Part shown: one piece after another, positions 24,771 to 43,400 of the stretch
Layout of the letters: every line of letters begins with the position of its first letter
How positions within the stretch are numbered: position 1 is the first letter of the stretch
Source: Onchocerca volvulus
Lineage: Eukaryota; Nematoda; Chromadorea; Rhabditida; Onchocercidae
Direction: 5' to 3'
DNA: 64,000 nucleotides
Assembly (NCBI GenBank): GCA_000499405.2
Contig: HG738138.1
Span: 14,013,208-14,077,207 of the forward strand
Notes under the pieces: generated by a model
The model's input: only the letters and a program-made list of their open reading frames with translations
Told to the model about the DNA's origin: nothing
The model's database searches: none
Made by a program: the position numbers and the translations under genes

Positions 24771-26711
24771 TGTTTAGTCTTAGGATTCAGTCAGTGGAAG
24801 ACAATTTTAAAGTCCGAATTTTAGTAGTCTAAAGTATAAATAATCCAAAGAATTCAACTTATTTCACTTTATTAGTAATTACTCGTCAATAATATCCACC
24901 GCTGCTTTTTATCATAATACCTATTGCTAATTGCTGATTGCTTATCTTTCATTTCTTTTGGCGTTTTCTTTTTTTTTTTTTTTTTTGTTTTTTTAAACTT
25001 TGTTAACTACTGATCACCGATAATTATCATCTAATATTCCCTTCTTTTTATATTTTATTCTCGATGTATCTCAGAGATTTCTTTGTCATTATCAATGTAA
25101 TATTTTCCTGAAAAAAAATTTGATCCACTTCTTTAATGCAAAAATTCTTTCTTCGAACATTAAAATTTATTTATCATGCATAAAAAATTTAATTTTTAAT
25201 TTCTTATCCATATAAGCTATCATTAATTTTGATGATCAATAAAAAATTTCTATGTCACTTTTTTTTGAATAATGAATTTTTTCACATAAATCATATTGAC
25301 TGTCAAGTTATTTCAGGATGAATTCATTGCTTATTTTTGTTTTTTAAATTTAAATTCAGTTGATGTTACTTTAGTGAATCTTGAAATATTCTTCATATTT
25401 ATCAAATCAATTTTTCTTCATTGTTTTTTAAATAATAATTTAAAAGAAATCTTTTCTAGCGCAATAAGAATTTCAGCAAGCAACCGTATTAAAAAATCGA
25501 AGATATTTCAGATTTATATTTTAATATCAATGTTTTTGTTATTATCATTATTGATACCAACACATTTAAAACGAGCATTTTCCTCAATCTTTTTTTAAAA
25601 AGTTATAAATGGTTTTGAAAATTAGATAAAATAACTGTTCCATAATCATCATGTATAAATGAAAATAAATTGCTAATTTAAAAAAAAAAAAAAACTAAAA
25701 ACTTAGAAAAAGAAAAAAATTCAATAAACTTATGAAACTTCGAATTCTCACATTTTGTATCCCATGGAATATTATCCCATGCTAAATTAATTCTCGATAT
25801 CGCGTCCTATGGAATTGCTTCAATTCTAATTTCTATTAAGTTATTGACGTCAAAATCATAAACACGTCATGTTTTATCATTATAATTCCAATAAATGTCA
25901 TGCAATTTGCTAATTCATTACTTTATCTTACAGTAAGCAAGTGATATTAGATTTTAATTTTTTTCATTCATGCTGATTGAAATAATAATGATCATTTTAG
26001 AAATAAGGGATAAATTAGATGAATTAAACGGAATATTTCAAAATTTGAAATAAATTCTAAATCAAAAAAGAAAGAGAAAAAAATTAGGAGAAATTTTGGA
26101 AAAAATGAAAATGTAACTACGATTTTATCAATTACAAATTGAAAAGAAATCAAGAAATAATTAAAAATTAAAATAATTAGAAAAAATAAAGAAAGAAAAT
26201 AAGACAAATTTCATTCACTGTTAATAAAGCTCCTTTTTTGTATTAATATAATCTAATATATAATATCTATTTGATAGGGAGAATGCATTGTTATGCATAC
26301 TCTTTGGATGTGGTTGACAGCTTTTCATGGAAAATAAAGGCTGATAAACTAAATTAATTATAAAGCTAACATTACATTGATTGCATCACTAATTCATACA
26401 GTAAAGATTGGAAAATCAAATTTGAAGTCTCTTTTAAGCTATGCATTATTTTAATTTATTATCTAGTTATCTTTCAATCAAAAAATATCGTATTCGCTCC
26501 ATATTAACAATGAATGATAGTACTAATTTCGCAATACTAAAGTATATCAGACTAATCATAAATTATTACGTTAGCTGATTGTAACAACTTGAACTGCCCT
26601 ACCCTGATATCAAATGATCCGTAGTATGAGTATGGAGTATTGTACTAGCCTGAAATATTTTACCAAGAGTTGAGATTAGCATATTTCATATCGTCTCGCG
26701 CGGCCTTTGAT

Positions 26712-26804
26712 ATGGAGTCTAGCTACGAATCAAGTGTGGGAAGTCTCGGGATTCGGAAGTGTTGGGAGTTGCATCAAGCGGAAATCTTTCGCCAAGTCCT
26801 TAGT
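26712..26804 (+). other. Candidate upstream coding exon of the PAK gene
   Basis: In a GC-richer patch (about 26690-26820) an ATG opens MESSYESSVGSLGIRKCWEL then HQAEIFRQVLS and ends at an AGT|GTAAAT donor in phase 0. Joined to the first PAK exon (27415, AAA-ATG) the frame stays open, which would add 32 residues to the kinase. The PAK start at 27418 already matches the usual group II N-terminus, so this would be an alternative isoform or a 5' exon. Confidence 0.3.
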
Positions 26805-27410
26805 GTAAATAACTGACGTAATGTAACTAACAAAATGTAGCTTTATTTTTTTTATTTTTTTTTTTTTTTGTGGGAAAGAAGCTTATAAAAATATTAGAGA
26901 AAAATGTATTGTTTTACTTGGCCCACCAGATGCTTTAAAACGCGAGTTATTAGTCAGTTGGTGCAATTATTATTGTTGTTATTAAATTTTAAAGCATAAT
27001 TTTTGGCTTAAGTCATTGAAGCAATCAATTTTATTCGATTATTTTGAGGTGATCGATGTAATTTGGATAAGGAAGAGAGAATAAAAAAAGAATGAAGTAC
27101 ATTTACGAAGAAAAAGGATAGTTCTGAACCAAATAATTCAAATAATTAGATTTCGAAAGTTCTTCTCAAGGTAAATAATAAATCATGTTTGGTCTATGAA
27201 ACGGCATTTGTTTACAGATGGTCGATTTTTTAACACTTAATTTTCTTGTTTTGTTTCGTTTGTTTGTTTGTTTTTTTTTTTGCTTTTTTTAAAGTATTTT
27301 TGAAAATAATGCCGGTTTTCGATTATAGTATTAAGTTTTGAATTATGGTATCAAATTATTCTAGTACTGATCATAGTATTCATTCTAAATTCCATTTTCG
27401 TTTTCATTTT

Positions 27411-27414
27411 TCAG
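27411..27414 (+). other. Probable trans-splice (SL) acceptor of the PAK gene
   Basis: TTTTCATTTTTCAG ends 3 nt before the ATG at 27418. If the upstream exon at 26712-26804 is real, the same acceptor would serve cis-splicing. Confidence 0.5.
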
Positions 27415-27417
27415 AAA

Positions 27418-32303
<4,886 letters not shown>

Positions 32304-35197
32304 AACTGTAGCCGCAAGTTATTGCAAAAGTTAAAAAAAGAGATCGCAGAACTTCTATGTTTTAATTTAGGCACTAAGAGAAATTCAAATCTTAAGAATT
32401 AGTATTGTGTAATGATTTAACTGTGATTATGTTCAAAAAATTTTGGCACAGAACTTCATTCTTCTAATAACAAGTTTTACTAAAACGGTGGAAATTATTT
32501 GGAATATTATTTATTAATTTTTCTACAATTAGTTTTTTTAGCAAAAAAAATTGATCTTTGATTCAGTGGTATTTATGTTTATAATTTATAAATTACTCTA
32601 CTGCCTAAGCATTGTATTTTTCGTCTTTGTGTGAATTATATATTCCAGTTTTCCTGTACTACCGGCATTCATTGGGCTTATTTTCTTTTTTTCGTAAAAT
32701 TTACATTAAGTGGTGGTATTCAATTTTTATTATTGCATCTCATGTATTTCATTTTGATTTTTATCTCTTTTTCGTCATATCATATTTTACGCATATATTT
32801 ATAGTACAATTCTTCCTTGTTTCCTTCTTTCAAGTGCTTTGATTTGTTTTTTACCTTTTTTTCTGTTCTTATTATTGTGACGAAGTATACTTAACTGCCT
32901 GACGAAGTGCATTTAATGTTTATACACTTTTAAGTAAATTTTTTGTGCTCATATGCAAATACTTTTGTGTAACCGTGGACGACACATTTGTCCATCAGAA
33001 TATGTGTTTATCAATTATATGAAATACTGCTTTAATTGCTGGGAATTTCAAAATTGAATTTTTTTCAGATTTACCATTTTTAATTATGATCTGCAAGAAG
33101 AATATGTTGGTGTATAAGAACTTTCTAATAATTTAAGCAATGAAATTAGTAATAAATTAGATATTTATTATTTTTATAAAGGTATTTTTGTTTATAACAT
33201 AGTAAGAAGAATATTAATTGTTAATTGAAAGTGAGTAAATAATTTCTATCTTAGAGTGCTATATTATATGACTATCTTTTTTTATAATAGTTGAGCAGTT
33301 TTTCAGCTAAAAGAAATGAGCAGTTGTCAATAAATGAAAAATGAATTTTTAAGCTGATTTTGTCGCAATTAATTGTTTCAAAACGTCAAGCATAATGTTG
33401 CATAAAATGTAGGATATGGCATGTAGCAAGTAACGGTATCCTTACTGGTGCCGACAAACACGGCAACAATAACAGGGGAAATAAAAGATGGAAGATTTGC
33501 AGCAAGATTATTTCATCCAGAAGCGTCTGTCAGTCCTTTGATGTCATTGATATGATTGATGTTGATGTAAGCTTATTTTATCTTGGTTTGATAGTTTAAA
33601 AAATTAAGTTCGAAAATTTTCCTTCAAAAAATGAGATGGCTTTTGCTAAGGTAATATATTTTGTTTAGATTATGTGTAGAAAATATGTTTCAATTATTTT
33701 AACTAAATTTTCATGTTGATTTGGTTGAAATTTTAAAAGAATGCGTATTCATTGAAGGAATTTTGAAAATGTCCAGTTTTTTGATGAAATAATTTCCGAA
33801 ATTAGTTTTTTGGATTTATTAACAATAATCTATTGCTATCCTTTTTTTATGATGCTTATCTCTTATATTCATCTGAATTAAGGGCGATTAGAACGTTTTG
33901 GAAAATGATCTTATGAAATTTGAAATTTGAGGAGAAGAATTGTTCGAATCGTACATTTGATGATGAATTTTACGAATAAAATTCCTGCTCATTTTATTCA
34001 ATAATGGTTGATGATTAACTGAAGTTAATTTGACATTCAGAACTGAATGGTATATACGAATGATGGTGTTTGTTCAGATATTTCAATTCGTCATAAAAAT
34101 TAACAAAAAAGACGAAATTGTCGGATGCTTTCAATGTAATATAACCATCAAGCAATTAAACTTAACTATAGATATAAAAGTAATAGAAAAAATAATGAAT
34201 GTAATAAATATAACAATATAAGTAATGTTAATTTTAGTACAAATCAGTGCAATTGAAAGAAAAAGTTGCACTATTATGGTACCTATATTAATACATAGCA
34301 CTAGTTTTTTTTCCAAACAATATGATAAAAAGAGTAATCAAATTATTAAATAATTCAACAATTCAATTCAGCTGTTAGATTAGAATTGCATTAAAAAATT
34401 GCCGTGTATACAAAGTTCAATGAAACCAATTTTCGTGAAAAAATAATGTGACAAACCCATAAGAAAGATGTATGTATTTACGATGTACTTCTTTTAGATA
34501 AAAAATTAGTGCAAATATTCATTAAAAAAAAAAGTAACAAGTTTAAGAAAAAAGAATATATCATAGATATATTATATTAGGACATATTTATTTTGGCAAG
34601 TAAAATCAAAAAAGAAACCCGTTACTAATTAAAATCAAAAAACAAATTCGTTACTAATTGAAATCGAAAAAGATTACCAATTAATTCAAAGATATATTAT
34701 AAATTGTCCTTCGGTTTCTTTTTAGTTCTAAATTCTATCACTTATTTAAAATGCAACAATTTTTTTTTTAATTTATTTTTAAAATTTGATTTTCTTTATT
34801 CTTGCTAGAAATGATTTCAGGATTTCGAAACTTGAGTTTTTCTAATCATAGTTACATGTGTTAACATTTGCAGTTAATGCAAATGGATCAGAAAAAAAGA
34901 AATATTCGATAATAATTCGAAATGTCACTAAATTAAGGCATAAAGCGAATTTTCAAACATGAAAATAATATTGTTAGATGGCAATATTTATTACTATTTC
35001 CGCAATAAAAATCGCAATTGTTCAAAACCAGAATTTTTCGCAATCATCTCATCATTCTGCAACATAAAGGTGAAATTATAAGCCATTATGTGATAAAACA
35101 TCCTTATAAAAAAAAAAAACTCATCTTTCAAGCGTCATTTTCTAGAGGAATAAATGCATGTATACTCCGACAACACATATTTGGTATATAGTACGAT
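32304..35197. other. Convergent spacer between the PAK and lectin genes
   Basis: Both neighbours end here. It is mostly AT-rich 3' sequence; the one block that stands out is 33413-33566 (listed separately). No other exon is supported. Confidence 0.5.
33413..33566 (+). other. Orphan exon-like block
   Basis: A GC-richer segment is bounded by a TGTAG acceptor and a GAT|GTAAGC donor and is open in one frame for 51 codons (IWHVASNGILTGADKHGNNN then RGNKRWKICSKIISSRSVCQ...). Composition differs from the surrounding AT-rich DNA. I find no partner exon on either side and recognise no family. The opposite strand also has a 40-codon open stretch (NNLAANLPSFISPVIVAVFV...), so the strand is uncertain. 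Confidence 0.25.
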
Positions 35198-38136
35198 CTA
35201 GTAAGCTGTAATGCTAAAGGATGGCAATATTGATCGTTTTTTTACTATTTCAATTAGGAAACTTCTCTTTTTACATAAAGTGATGATGTTCGAGTGATGA
35301 CTATTATCTTTAGAAAGAAGTCTGCAAAAAGTATAGATTCTCAAATAATTAGTCACCTGCTTATTGCTGGCATAATTGACATTTTGCGGATTTTTTTGAC
35401 AGATATATGGTGCAGGTTTTCGACAGCAACTTTGAAACCATTCACCATTTGTGACATTCATTTTGGTGCATGGTTGAGTTGATTTAGTTACCGGTTCTCG
35501 ACCTAATAATTTTAACAATAATTTTATGCAACTTTTCAATTTTTTATTGCTCATATTGAAAAAAGCTGCAAATTTCAATCAAAATTATTTTATTAACTAA
35601 TTATGAATCATTATTGGATATGATAAGACTATTACAATAACAGTAATTGTTGCTTTATGATGGTTGAAGCAAAATTATTAAATACTACAGAATATTGACT
35701 CATAAGTAAGTAAATAATTCATGGATTTTTGGTTGGAAGAAAAAAAAGAAAGAAAATTATTACGCTGTAATAATTTCGATAAAATTTATTAATAAATTTT
35801 TAGATTCGTCATTTTTATCAATTATAATCAATATTAAGATAAAAAGGATAATAATTAAGAACAAACCATTTTTCCATCCCCTAAAATTATAGGATGTTTT
35901 GTCAGACCATTCGTATCCAATCAATTCGCTAAAATTTGCGCTACCAAGCCAAATTTCAGATGCATCGCGAGCTATTTCTGAAATAATACAAAATTTGCAG
36001 AACGAGTAATTAACAGAAAAATTAATAATTTAATCTTGCTATGAAGATTATATGGTAAGGTGAAAAATATATTAAATTTGTTCATTGACAACAATGATAA
36101 TTTTAGTTTAAAAAGTTTGGATTTGAATTCATTAATTTAATTTTTTTTTTTCAAAATCTCCACCAAAATTAATCCGTATTTCAGTGCTTAATTTTTTAAT
36201 TTTGAAAGAAATTCAGCAAGTTTTTTTAAGCAAATTTCTGCAATATTATAAGGTTTTTGGTGAAAATGATGTATTTCTCTGAATTTTTTTAACGAAATAC
36301 TGATTTTACCTGCAAGCAGCCTTTTATATAAGTAAATTAGAATGGAGAAATGGATAAGTTAGGTAATACTGATAGTGAAGGTGAGTACTAATACAAAATT
36401 GCTAATGTTGCATTTCTGATAGTAGCAAAATACTGATAACATTGATAATATTAGAGATGCTGATCAAAGAGATAATATTAAATTTCTAATAATAATAGAT
36501 AGTATTAGATTGCTAATTATTATAGTAATGACATTAATAATATGCATCAATTTTTTTTTTTTTTTTTGCAACAATTTTCTGCAATAGCGGAACTTTCTTT
36601 TTTATTGCTAATAAACTGAAATTAATTTCTCCTAAAATTTTGATAAGATAGTAGCTTTAGAAAGTAACTTTTAATATGGTTATCTAACAATTTCCCGGAA
36701 ATTTTTCTCATTAGCAATACTGTTCCTAAGTAATTTCACTTATAAATGAAAAAGCAAAGGAAATTTTATCTACAAAAAAAAAAAAAAAAAATTAAAGGAA
36801 AAGTTTTAATATTTCATTTCGAATTTGTCAATAAAATCATATCAATAATATTACAAATAAAAAAGAAAAAAATATAGTGGTACCTTTAAAAAATCTATTC
36901 TCTCTCGAATTATGTATCGACAACTGATTGCTTCTTTGCATTCGACAATGAAATTCAGCTTCAGTCCAGGTCATTGGTCTGGTGAAAAGTTTATAACATT
37001 TTCGAGAATGTGGTGAATAGCGCCATCCTTCGTCACATACACGACATAATGCGGCTGCAAATAATTTGCAAATCAGAAATTTTTTGGGTTTTTCTTTTGA
37101 AACTTTTTTTTTTTGATTTTTCTCTTCAATAATTTTTATGATTAATTATTGAAAAATAAAATAAAACTATTAAACATCCATTTTATGTAAATGAGCTGAT
37201 GTTTACTATAAAAATTGAGTATTGCTTTGAGAATGACATTTTAATATTCATAATATTATCCAATTTTAGTAGCATCGATCAGTTTAGCAACTGATAACTT
37301 CAACCAATGCATACGTTGAATGACCATGAAGCATCTCTTCATTTAAGGAGTTAGTCAAATTTTTTGAACGCAAACTTAAAATTTAATTCATTTAAAAGTA
37401 TATGTCACAGTTTCACTTCCCACCCAAATTTAAATGTCAACTTTTTATAATTCTCTCTTTTTAAAGGTAGATATGGAACGAAAAAATGTTTTACAATTAA
37501 ATTAGATATGATAAGTTAAAATACATTTTTAAATTCAATCAAGAAAGAGTATAAGTGAAAGAATTCCATGGAATATATTGTAAAATTTGTTATACTTTTT
37601 TTCTAACTGAAGTATTTTATTAAAATACGAACGAAATTTACTAACTGAAAAAAAACTGACAAAATGATTTTGTTGTTCTTTTTCATTCATTGTTCAAAAA
37701 GGTTGTAAAAAATGAAACTTTTATTGAGATTCTTTCAATTTTTATTGCTTTTATCAACAATTTTTCATGTAAAAATTTTAAAAAAGAAAAGAAAGGATCA
37801 TTTTTAAAAAGTAAAAAATGTTTTTTCATTATTAGTAATCGATAAATCTGAGCAATTTTGTTTGAAAAGGTGAATTATTTATGCATTATGTCATAAATCA
37901 TTGTGCAAACTTGAATCGATCAAATTTGATTAATTTAGATTTAACTTCACTACTAAAACTATAAAAGCGATTTGATCATAAAACCATGGTGAAGTCGATT
38001 TGATAATCAATCATTAACAAAAAATGGTAATAGTTTGTTGCAAAAGATTTTTAAATTATCAATTATTTAAAAAAAGAAAAAAAAAAGTCTTACCAGTGAA
38101 ACATATTATAAATGTGAGAGCGCGACAATTATTCAT
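35198..38136 (-). CDS. Small secreted C-type lectin-domain protein
   Basis: Exons: 38094-38136 (short signal peptide MNNCRALTFIICFTG), 36884-37054, 35867-35977, 35198-35502; all junctions are phase 1, giving about 210 residues. The C-type lectin fold is evident: CDEGWRYSPHSRKCYKLF, MTWTEAEFHCR, LSIHNSRENRFF, IWLGSANFSE, YEWSDKTSYNFRGW and a final WFQSCCRKPAPYICQK. The calcium/sugar-binding EPN or QPD and WND motifs are not present (REPV and EWFQS stand in their place), so carbohydrate binding may be lost or unusual. After YICQK the frame runs another 55 residues without domain features (to TAG at 35198); a donor at CAG|GTGACT could instead shorten the last exon. Secreted CTL proteins in nematodes act in immunity and surface interactions; the role here is unknown. 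Confidence 0.85.
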
Positions 38137-40029
38137 GCTTTGTTAAATTACAGACGCTTGCCAATTTCACTGAAACTAAATTTTAACAGGATTTATTATT
38201 TTCAATTTTATGCTTAGGCAAACATACGACTGTTTCCTTTCTGGAAAGTTTGAATAATTTGGTAAACATAATATAAATATGATTATGTAGATATCATATA
38301 ATGAAATCATAATACATATAAATTACAATCAAATTATTTAATACATATAAAGTCTGATATCGAATAGTTTATGGTGATTGAAAAAGTATATATACATACT
38401 AATTACACTAAATTAAAACTGTATTAACAAATATATTTAATTGGTAAGTATCACATTAATATTTAATAAATGTAATTAAGCAGAACTGAATAATTTGAAA
38501 TCTAAAAATTTAATCAAATATTTAGTTAGAGATGACCATTTCGTTTACTGGAATGAAATGACTGCACTAATTTTCTCCGCTATTTATGGCTTCACTTTTT
38601 TTCCTTTTTTTTTTTCTTTTTTATATTGCCAGGCAGACGTTGCACAATAGATATGATAAGGAAGGAGGAAGAGAAGTAATAGAGCGGAAATTATTCTTTT
38701 CGCCAATTCTTTCTTTCATTTGTTAACGATCAAAATTTCATTTTGATGAAATTCGTTAAAAACCGGTTCATCTTCCTACTTTTTTTACTTCCTTCATCCT
38801 CCCGCTTCTTTCGCCATGTTGTGGTTTTCATCGCTATGATAACCTTTAGCCGAAAATTACGAAATTCCAAGTTTTTTCATTCATTCTAATTATTACACTT
38901 ATTATCATTACTTTATCATCATTTTCATTATTATCACAACCTACTTCTCTAATCCATTTCTTCGCTTCTTATTGTTGAAATTGTCTTCTTTTCTTGCAAA
39001 AATAATGGATATTTTTATTTCAGCAAATAGACATTTTTTTTCTCTTCCGCCTATCTTTTTTTTTCATTTTTCCTTCCTTACTCAACTCATCATTTCTTTA
39101 ATATCCTGATGTCCAATCATTTCTTTTCACACAAAAAAACTGTGTACTGTTCGTAATAAGTGCCAAAAATTTATTATCTATTTCTGTAAAATAATACCGT
39201 ATGCTGAGAAAAATCAGTAAATTGAAATAATTTACCAACCTTGCGGATTTTGATTATGCCAGCATGAAAAAGAGATATAAGAGAATCATTTAAGTAATAA
39301 CGGCATCATTAGCTTGATTTATCTTTCTTTAACGGTTTATGAATTTATTAACTTGTTTCGATTTAATTTATTTATTTATTTCTGTTTTGATAAATGTTAT
39401 TTCGCATTCTTTTAAATTTTCTTTTTTTATATTTATAGAATTCATTTCTCAGTGAAACATTAATTATTTTAGTGCAAATATTAATAGTGAATAAATAATT
39501 GATTAGGGGAATAATTTGCATATTTGATTAGTTGAATAGTTTGCTATGCAAATAAGATTAGATAATTAAGTTTTTTTTTTTCTTGATCACTTCCATTATT
39601 TTCCCAAAAAAGAAACAATGCAATGTATGAAGAAAAAAGAATGAAAAGAATTTTTAAATGATATTTAATCATATCCAAGCAAAGATATTCAGCATTCAAA
39701 AAAAGAAAAAGGAAAGCCAAGTTTGTTACTCTTTTTTATTTCCTTAGTGATTTGCAAAATTATTCGAATCTTACCTTTTATAAATTCAATGGGTCAGTGA
39801 CTATTGAAGCTGTAAAATAAAGAATATATTTTGGTTTAGGATACTTTTTAATATTTTAATTTAATTTAATTTTGAAAATTAATCTGATTTAATATTTTAA
39901 TATTTAAACGTATATTTTCAATTATATTCTGACACAATATGATATGCTTTTGTTTCAAGCATGCATTAAAGATTGTTTGAATGAAAATGAAAATGAAATC
40001 AAACTTGCTAATATATATTCATATTCAAT

Positions 40030-40032
<3 letters not shown>

Positions 40033-40072
<40 letters not shown>
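40033..40072. repeat. (TA)n microsatellite
   Basis: About 20 uninterrupted AT dinucleotides. Confidence 0.9.
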
Positions 40073-40074
<2 letters not shown>

Positions 40075-40189
40075 GATCAATCAGTTATTCAATTTCAGTA
40101 ATATTGATTTGATGGGAGAATTGATAATCAAAATAAGTTTACCGATATTCCATCTGAGCGATCGTTCCCAACAATTTTTTCAGCAATAG

Positions 40190-40440
40190 TGATGATAGCA
40201 GTACTTGAAATATTGTATTTCATTTTGATATTCGAATTTCATCCTTAGCTTCAAATATGACTGTGTTTCATTCGGACATTTCAGTTTCAATTCTAGCCGT
40301 ATTTCATCTTGGTATTCAGGTTTCATATTAAATTTCAAATCTAACATTATTTGATTTCTATATCCCAAATTTCAGTTTACCTGTATCTCACCTTGATATT
40401 CGAATTTCAACTTTAGTTTCAATTTTGACTTGTTATTTTA
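40190..40440. repeat. Degenerate tandem repeat
   Basis: Variants of TTTCATCTTGGTATTC...TTTCAATTCTAG recur four to five times at irregular 36-48-nt spacing. The minus-strand peptide shows the same internal repetition (KFNMKPEYQDE and KFEYQNE), so that short open frame is likely produced by the repeat. Confidence 0.55.
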
Positions 40441-43400
40441 TTATCGGCTTAGATATGGTTTTGTATATTAAAATTTATAAATTTACAATTGAAATTCGAT
40501 GAAAAAGTTTTTGGGAAAATTTTTTATCCTTTCCTTAAAATTAAACTAGCAGTTAATATTTATAATTTTGTGTTAGTGTTTCTTGTTTTCTTTTTTTTTA
40601 ATTTTTCTTTTTATCTAGATGATAATAATTCAACAATGATGAAACAAATTAATTTACGAGAAAAATTACGAATTTTTAATCTTAACTTTAAAAATGAACT
40701 TTGCATTTCTTTTGATCAAATAAATACATTTTGATGTTGATTTTTGTAGTAATTATTAATTCTTGTTTCAACCATCATTTGACATCCATCAATTAAATTA
40801 ATCTGTTATTTAGTTTTTTTAAATTTCTTTTTTAAAAATAGAAAAATTGCTTAAATGATTTAAAGAATTTATTCCTTTTATTATCTATTAGTTTGGGCTA
40901 TAAATAAAAAATATGAAAGATGCAATTAATAAAATGAAATTTTCCAAACTTCTGAATATAATAATATGAAATGGATGTTATTTGTCAAATAATAATTGTG
41001 ATCAAGGCTGAAATACTGCTATTATTTTTCTCAACACCGATTATAATTAGTCCTAGTTGTGATTAATTTGATTAGTGTTTAATTATGATAAATCGTAATT
41101 GTCATAAGTAGCAACATCATTTTGAAATAAGACTATTTCTGCTCAAAATTTAGCCATTTGTGACTATTTAATGCCATTTTATATGAAACATAAAATTAAT
41201 CATTGTGATTAGATTTAAATTGAGGATTTTTTTAAATAATGATTTCAAATAACATTGCAAAGTTATTATCATTTGGTGCAGTCTGATAGACAAAAATTAT
41301 AGAAATTAGAATTATATTTATATATATTTCATATAGAAAGTAATATTAAATATGTAAAATTATACTTTAGAATAGATTTAATAATTCATTTTCTTTTTTT
41401 TTGTTTTTGCTTTTTAAATGACAATAATATTTTGTGATTTGTTATTAATGAGACCTAATTTTTTTAGAGGCTACACAAAGATTTTACCATCCTTATCATT
41501 AGAAAAATTGCTTCAAAAATCATTTGCAGTTAATGTTGAAATGCTTTATTTTTTGCATAATTCTTTTATATTATATAATGACAAAGTATTGCTGATGATA
41601 AACCTTTTAACAATTTATTGCAAGAAAAAGATAGAATATTTCCACATTTTGAAATGATGATTTCATAATTTTCTTTTAAAAATATATCTCATTCACGAAT
41701 GCTGAGTTATAATGCTAAATTTCCATTTTACTTTAAATCTGAAAATATTATTCATATAATCCAAAAGCAATATCATATATCTCTATTTTGTTATCTTATT
41801 AAGGCTGCAAAAAATGAATCAATTAATCTAAAATTTTATTAGCAAAAATTTTAAATAAAATGAACATGAAAGTTTAAAAATCACTCTTATCAAAAACTCT
41901 TATTTTTATGATGATGAATTTATTAAGACGTTTTATCACCATATTTTAATTAATCGATAGCCTTGCTTGCAGTTGCTTTAAATTTCAACTAGTAATTAAA
42001 TTAATTTTCTTTTGAATGAAAATCCAGCGAAAATTGAAACGATAAAATGTGTCATTTCCGTCTTTTGATTACCGTAACTAGTCAAATTGTATGTGACATT
42101 AACAGTTCATCATTTTTTATTTCAGACGGAAATGATCAAAAGAGTTTAAAATGTTAAATTATATTTCGATCCATGCATCATTTGATGCATTTATCGACCA
42201 TTCATTTGACTGCCATTGAATAATAATATTGGTTTAAGATGTATTATAAAGGATGGGTCAAATTCAATTTCCGACAGCAAAAATTTTAAATGTAAAATAA
42301 ATGAGATACAGTTCAATAAAAACAACTGAAAAAACAGAAAGAAATTGAGGAATGATTTATTGCCTATCTATTTTGATCAATACACTGAAAAAAATTTTGT
42401 TTTTTCCATTATTCTAATTTTTTTTTTTTTTTTTATTTTGTTATTTCCTTGATCAAGATTCGACTATTGTTTAAAATATGACAAAATTGGCACAAAATAA
42501 TACTTAAAAAATTTTGCAAGTTGGAGGGTCAAAAAAAAAAGCGAAAGAAGAAAAATTTGGACCAAACTAGAAATTTTTTTGTTCTAAAAAAATAAAAAAA
42601 TTAATAATGAGACTTGGGATTTATTGAAAATCAGTAATAAATTATTTGTCCAACCATTTGTTTTTTTTTTCTCTTTCGCTCTCTCTAAAAGTATTACATT
42701 ATCTATACCTTTAAAAAAACCTTCAGAAATAAAGTTAATCTTTTATTTTTTTGCCGAAAGATAAATAAACAAAAAATAAAAAATGAACTTATTCGAAAAA
42801 ATTACCGTTTATTATTCATTTTCTTATTTGTCATTTTTCTCCTTCGATCAGAGAAATGAACAGAAAATGCCGATTACTTTGCAGAATATCTGCAGCTACC
42901 AATTTAAATTTCATTTTTACAATAAATTGAACTCAAATTACAAGTAATTTAATTAGAAGAATTTACAGATAATTTAATTAGAAGAATTTATTCAATTTAT
43001 TCAACGGATTTGTATCGTATAAATATTTTAAACTTTAAACTAAAATTACATGTAATTTCTTTGTTCTAGATTAAATCAATATATTATTTCATTACAGATA
43101 TACTATTCTAATTTAGAGAATCATAAGAACATTAAGTTCGAAAAATATTCAATTTTAGCTTAACAATTACATATATACATATTGCCAGCAAAATGTCGAC
43201 ATGGTGATTTGAAAATTTTTTCAAAGCTTCAAATTGTAATAATTTAGCATGACACCATAATTGAAAAATTTAAGTTGAATCTAATAATTTAATTATCTAA
43301 AAATATATCTCCAGCGATTTACTAACTTTTTGTCGCTATATTATACTAATATTGCGAAACACATCACAGGTTTAACATGGTATATCGATTTTTTGAAAAT

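Larger units (their letters stand above)
22050..26711. other. Repeat-rich spacer
   Basis: No gene is supported in these 4.7 kb. It holds an unresolved base (22263), two related interspersed-repeat fragments (about 22690-22960 and 24517-24770), a (TA)n run (23896-23921), a 68-bp-arm hairpin (24106-24248), GC-rich stem-loops (24520-24593), and many A/T homopolymers. Frames such as 25296-25598 and 25992-26207 are Phe/Ile/Leu-rich products of AT-rich DNA. Confidence 0.6.

Noticed and set aside
25992..26207. 71-codon minus-strand Phe/Ile/Leu-rich frame
   Set aside because: The composition is what A-rich DNA gives when read on the other strand, and no splice sites or motifs are present.
40180..40368. 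62-codon minus-strand frame with repeated KFNMKPEYQDE-like peptides
   Set aside because: It is produced by a degenerate tandem DNA repeat and has no supporting gene structure.
42030..42145. Inverted CATTTCCGTCT / AGACGGAAATG
   Set aside because: Only 11 bp pair across a loop of about 80 nt, easily expected by chance at this scale.
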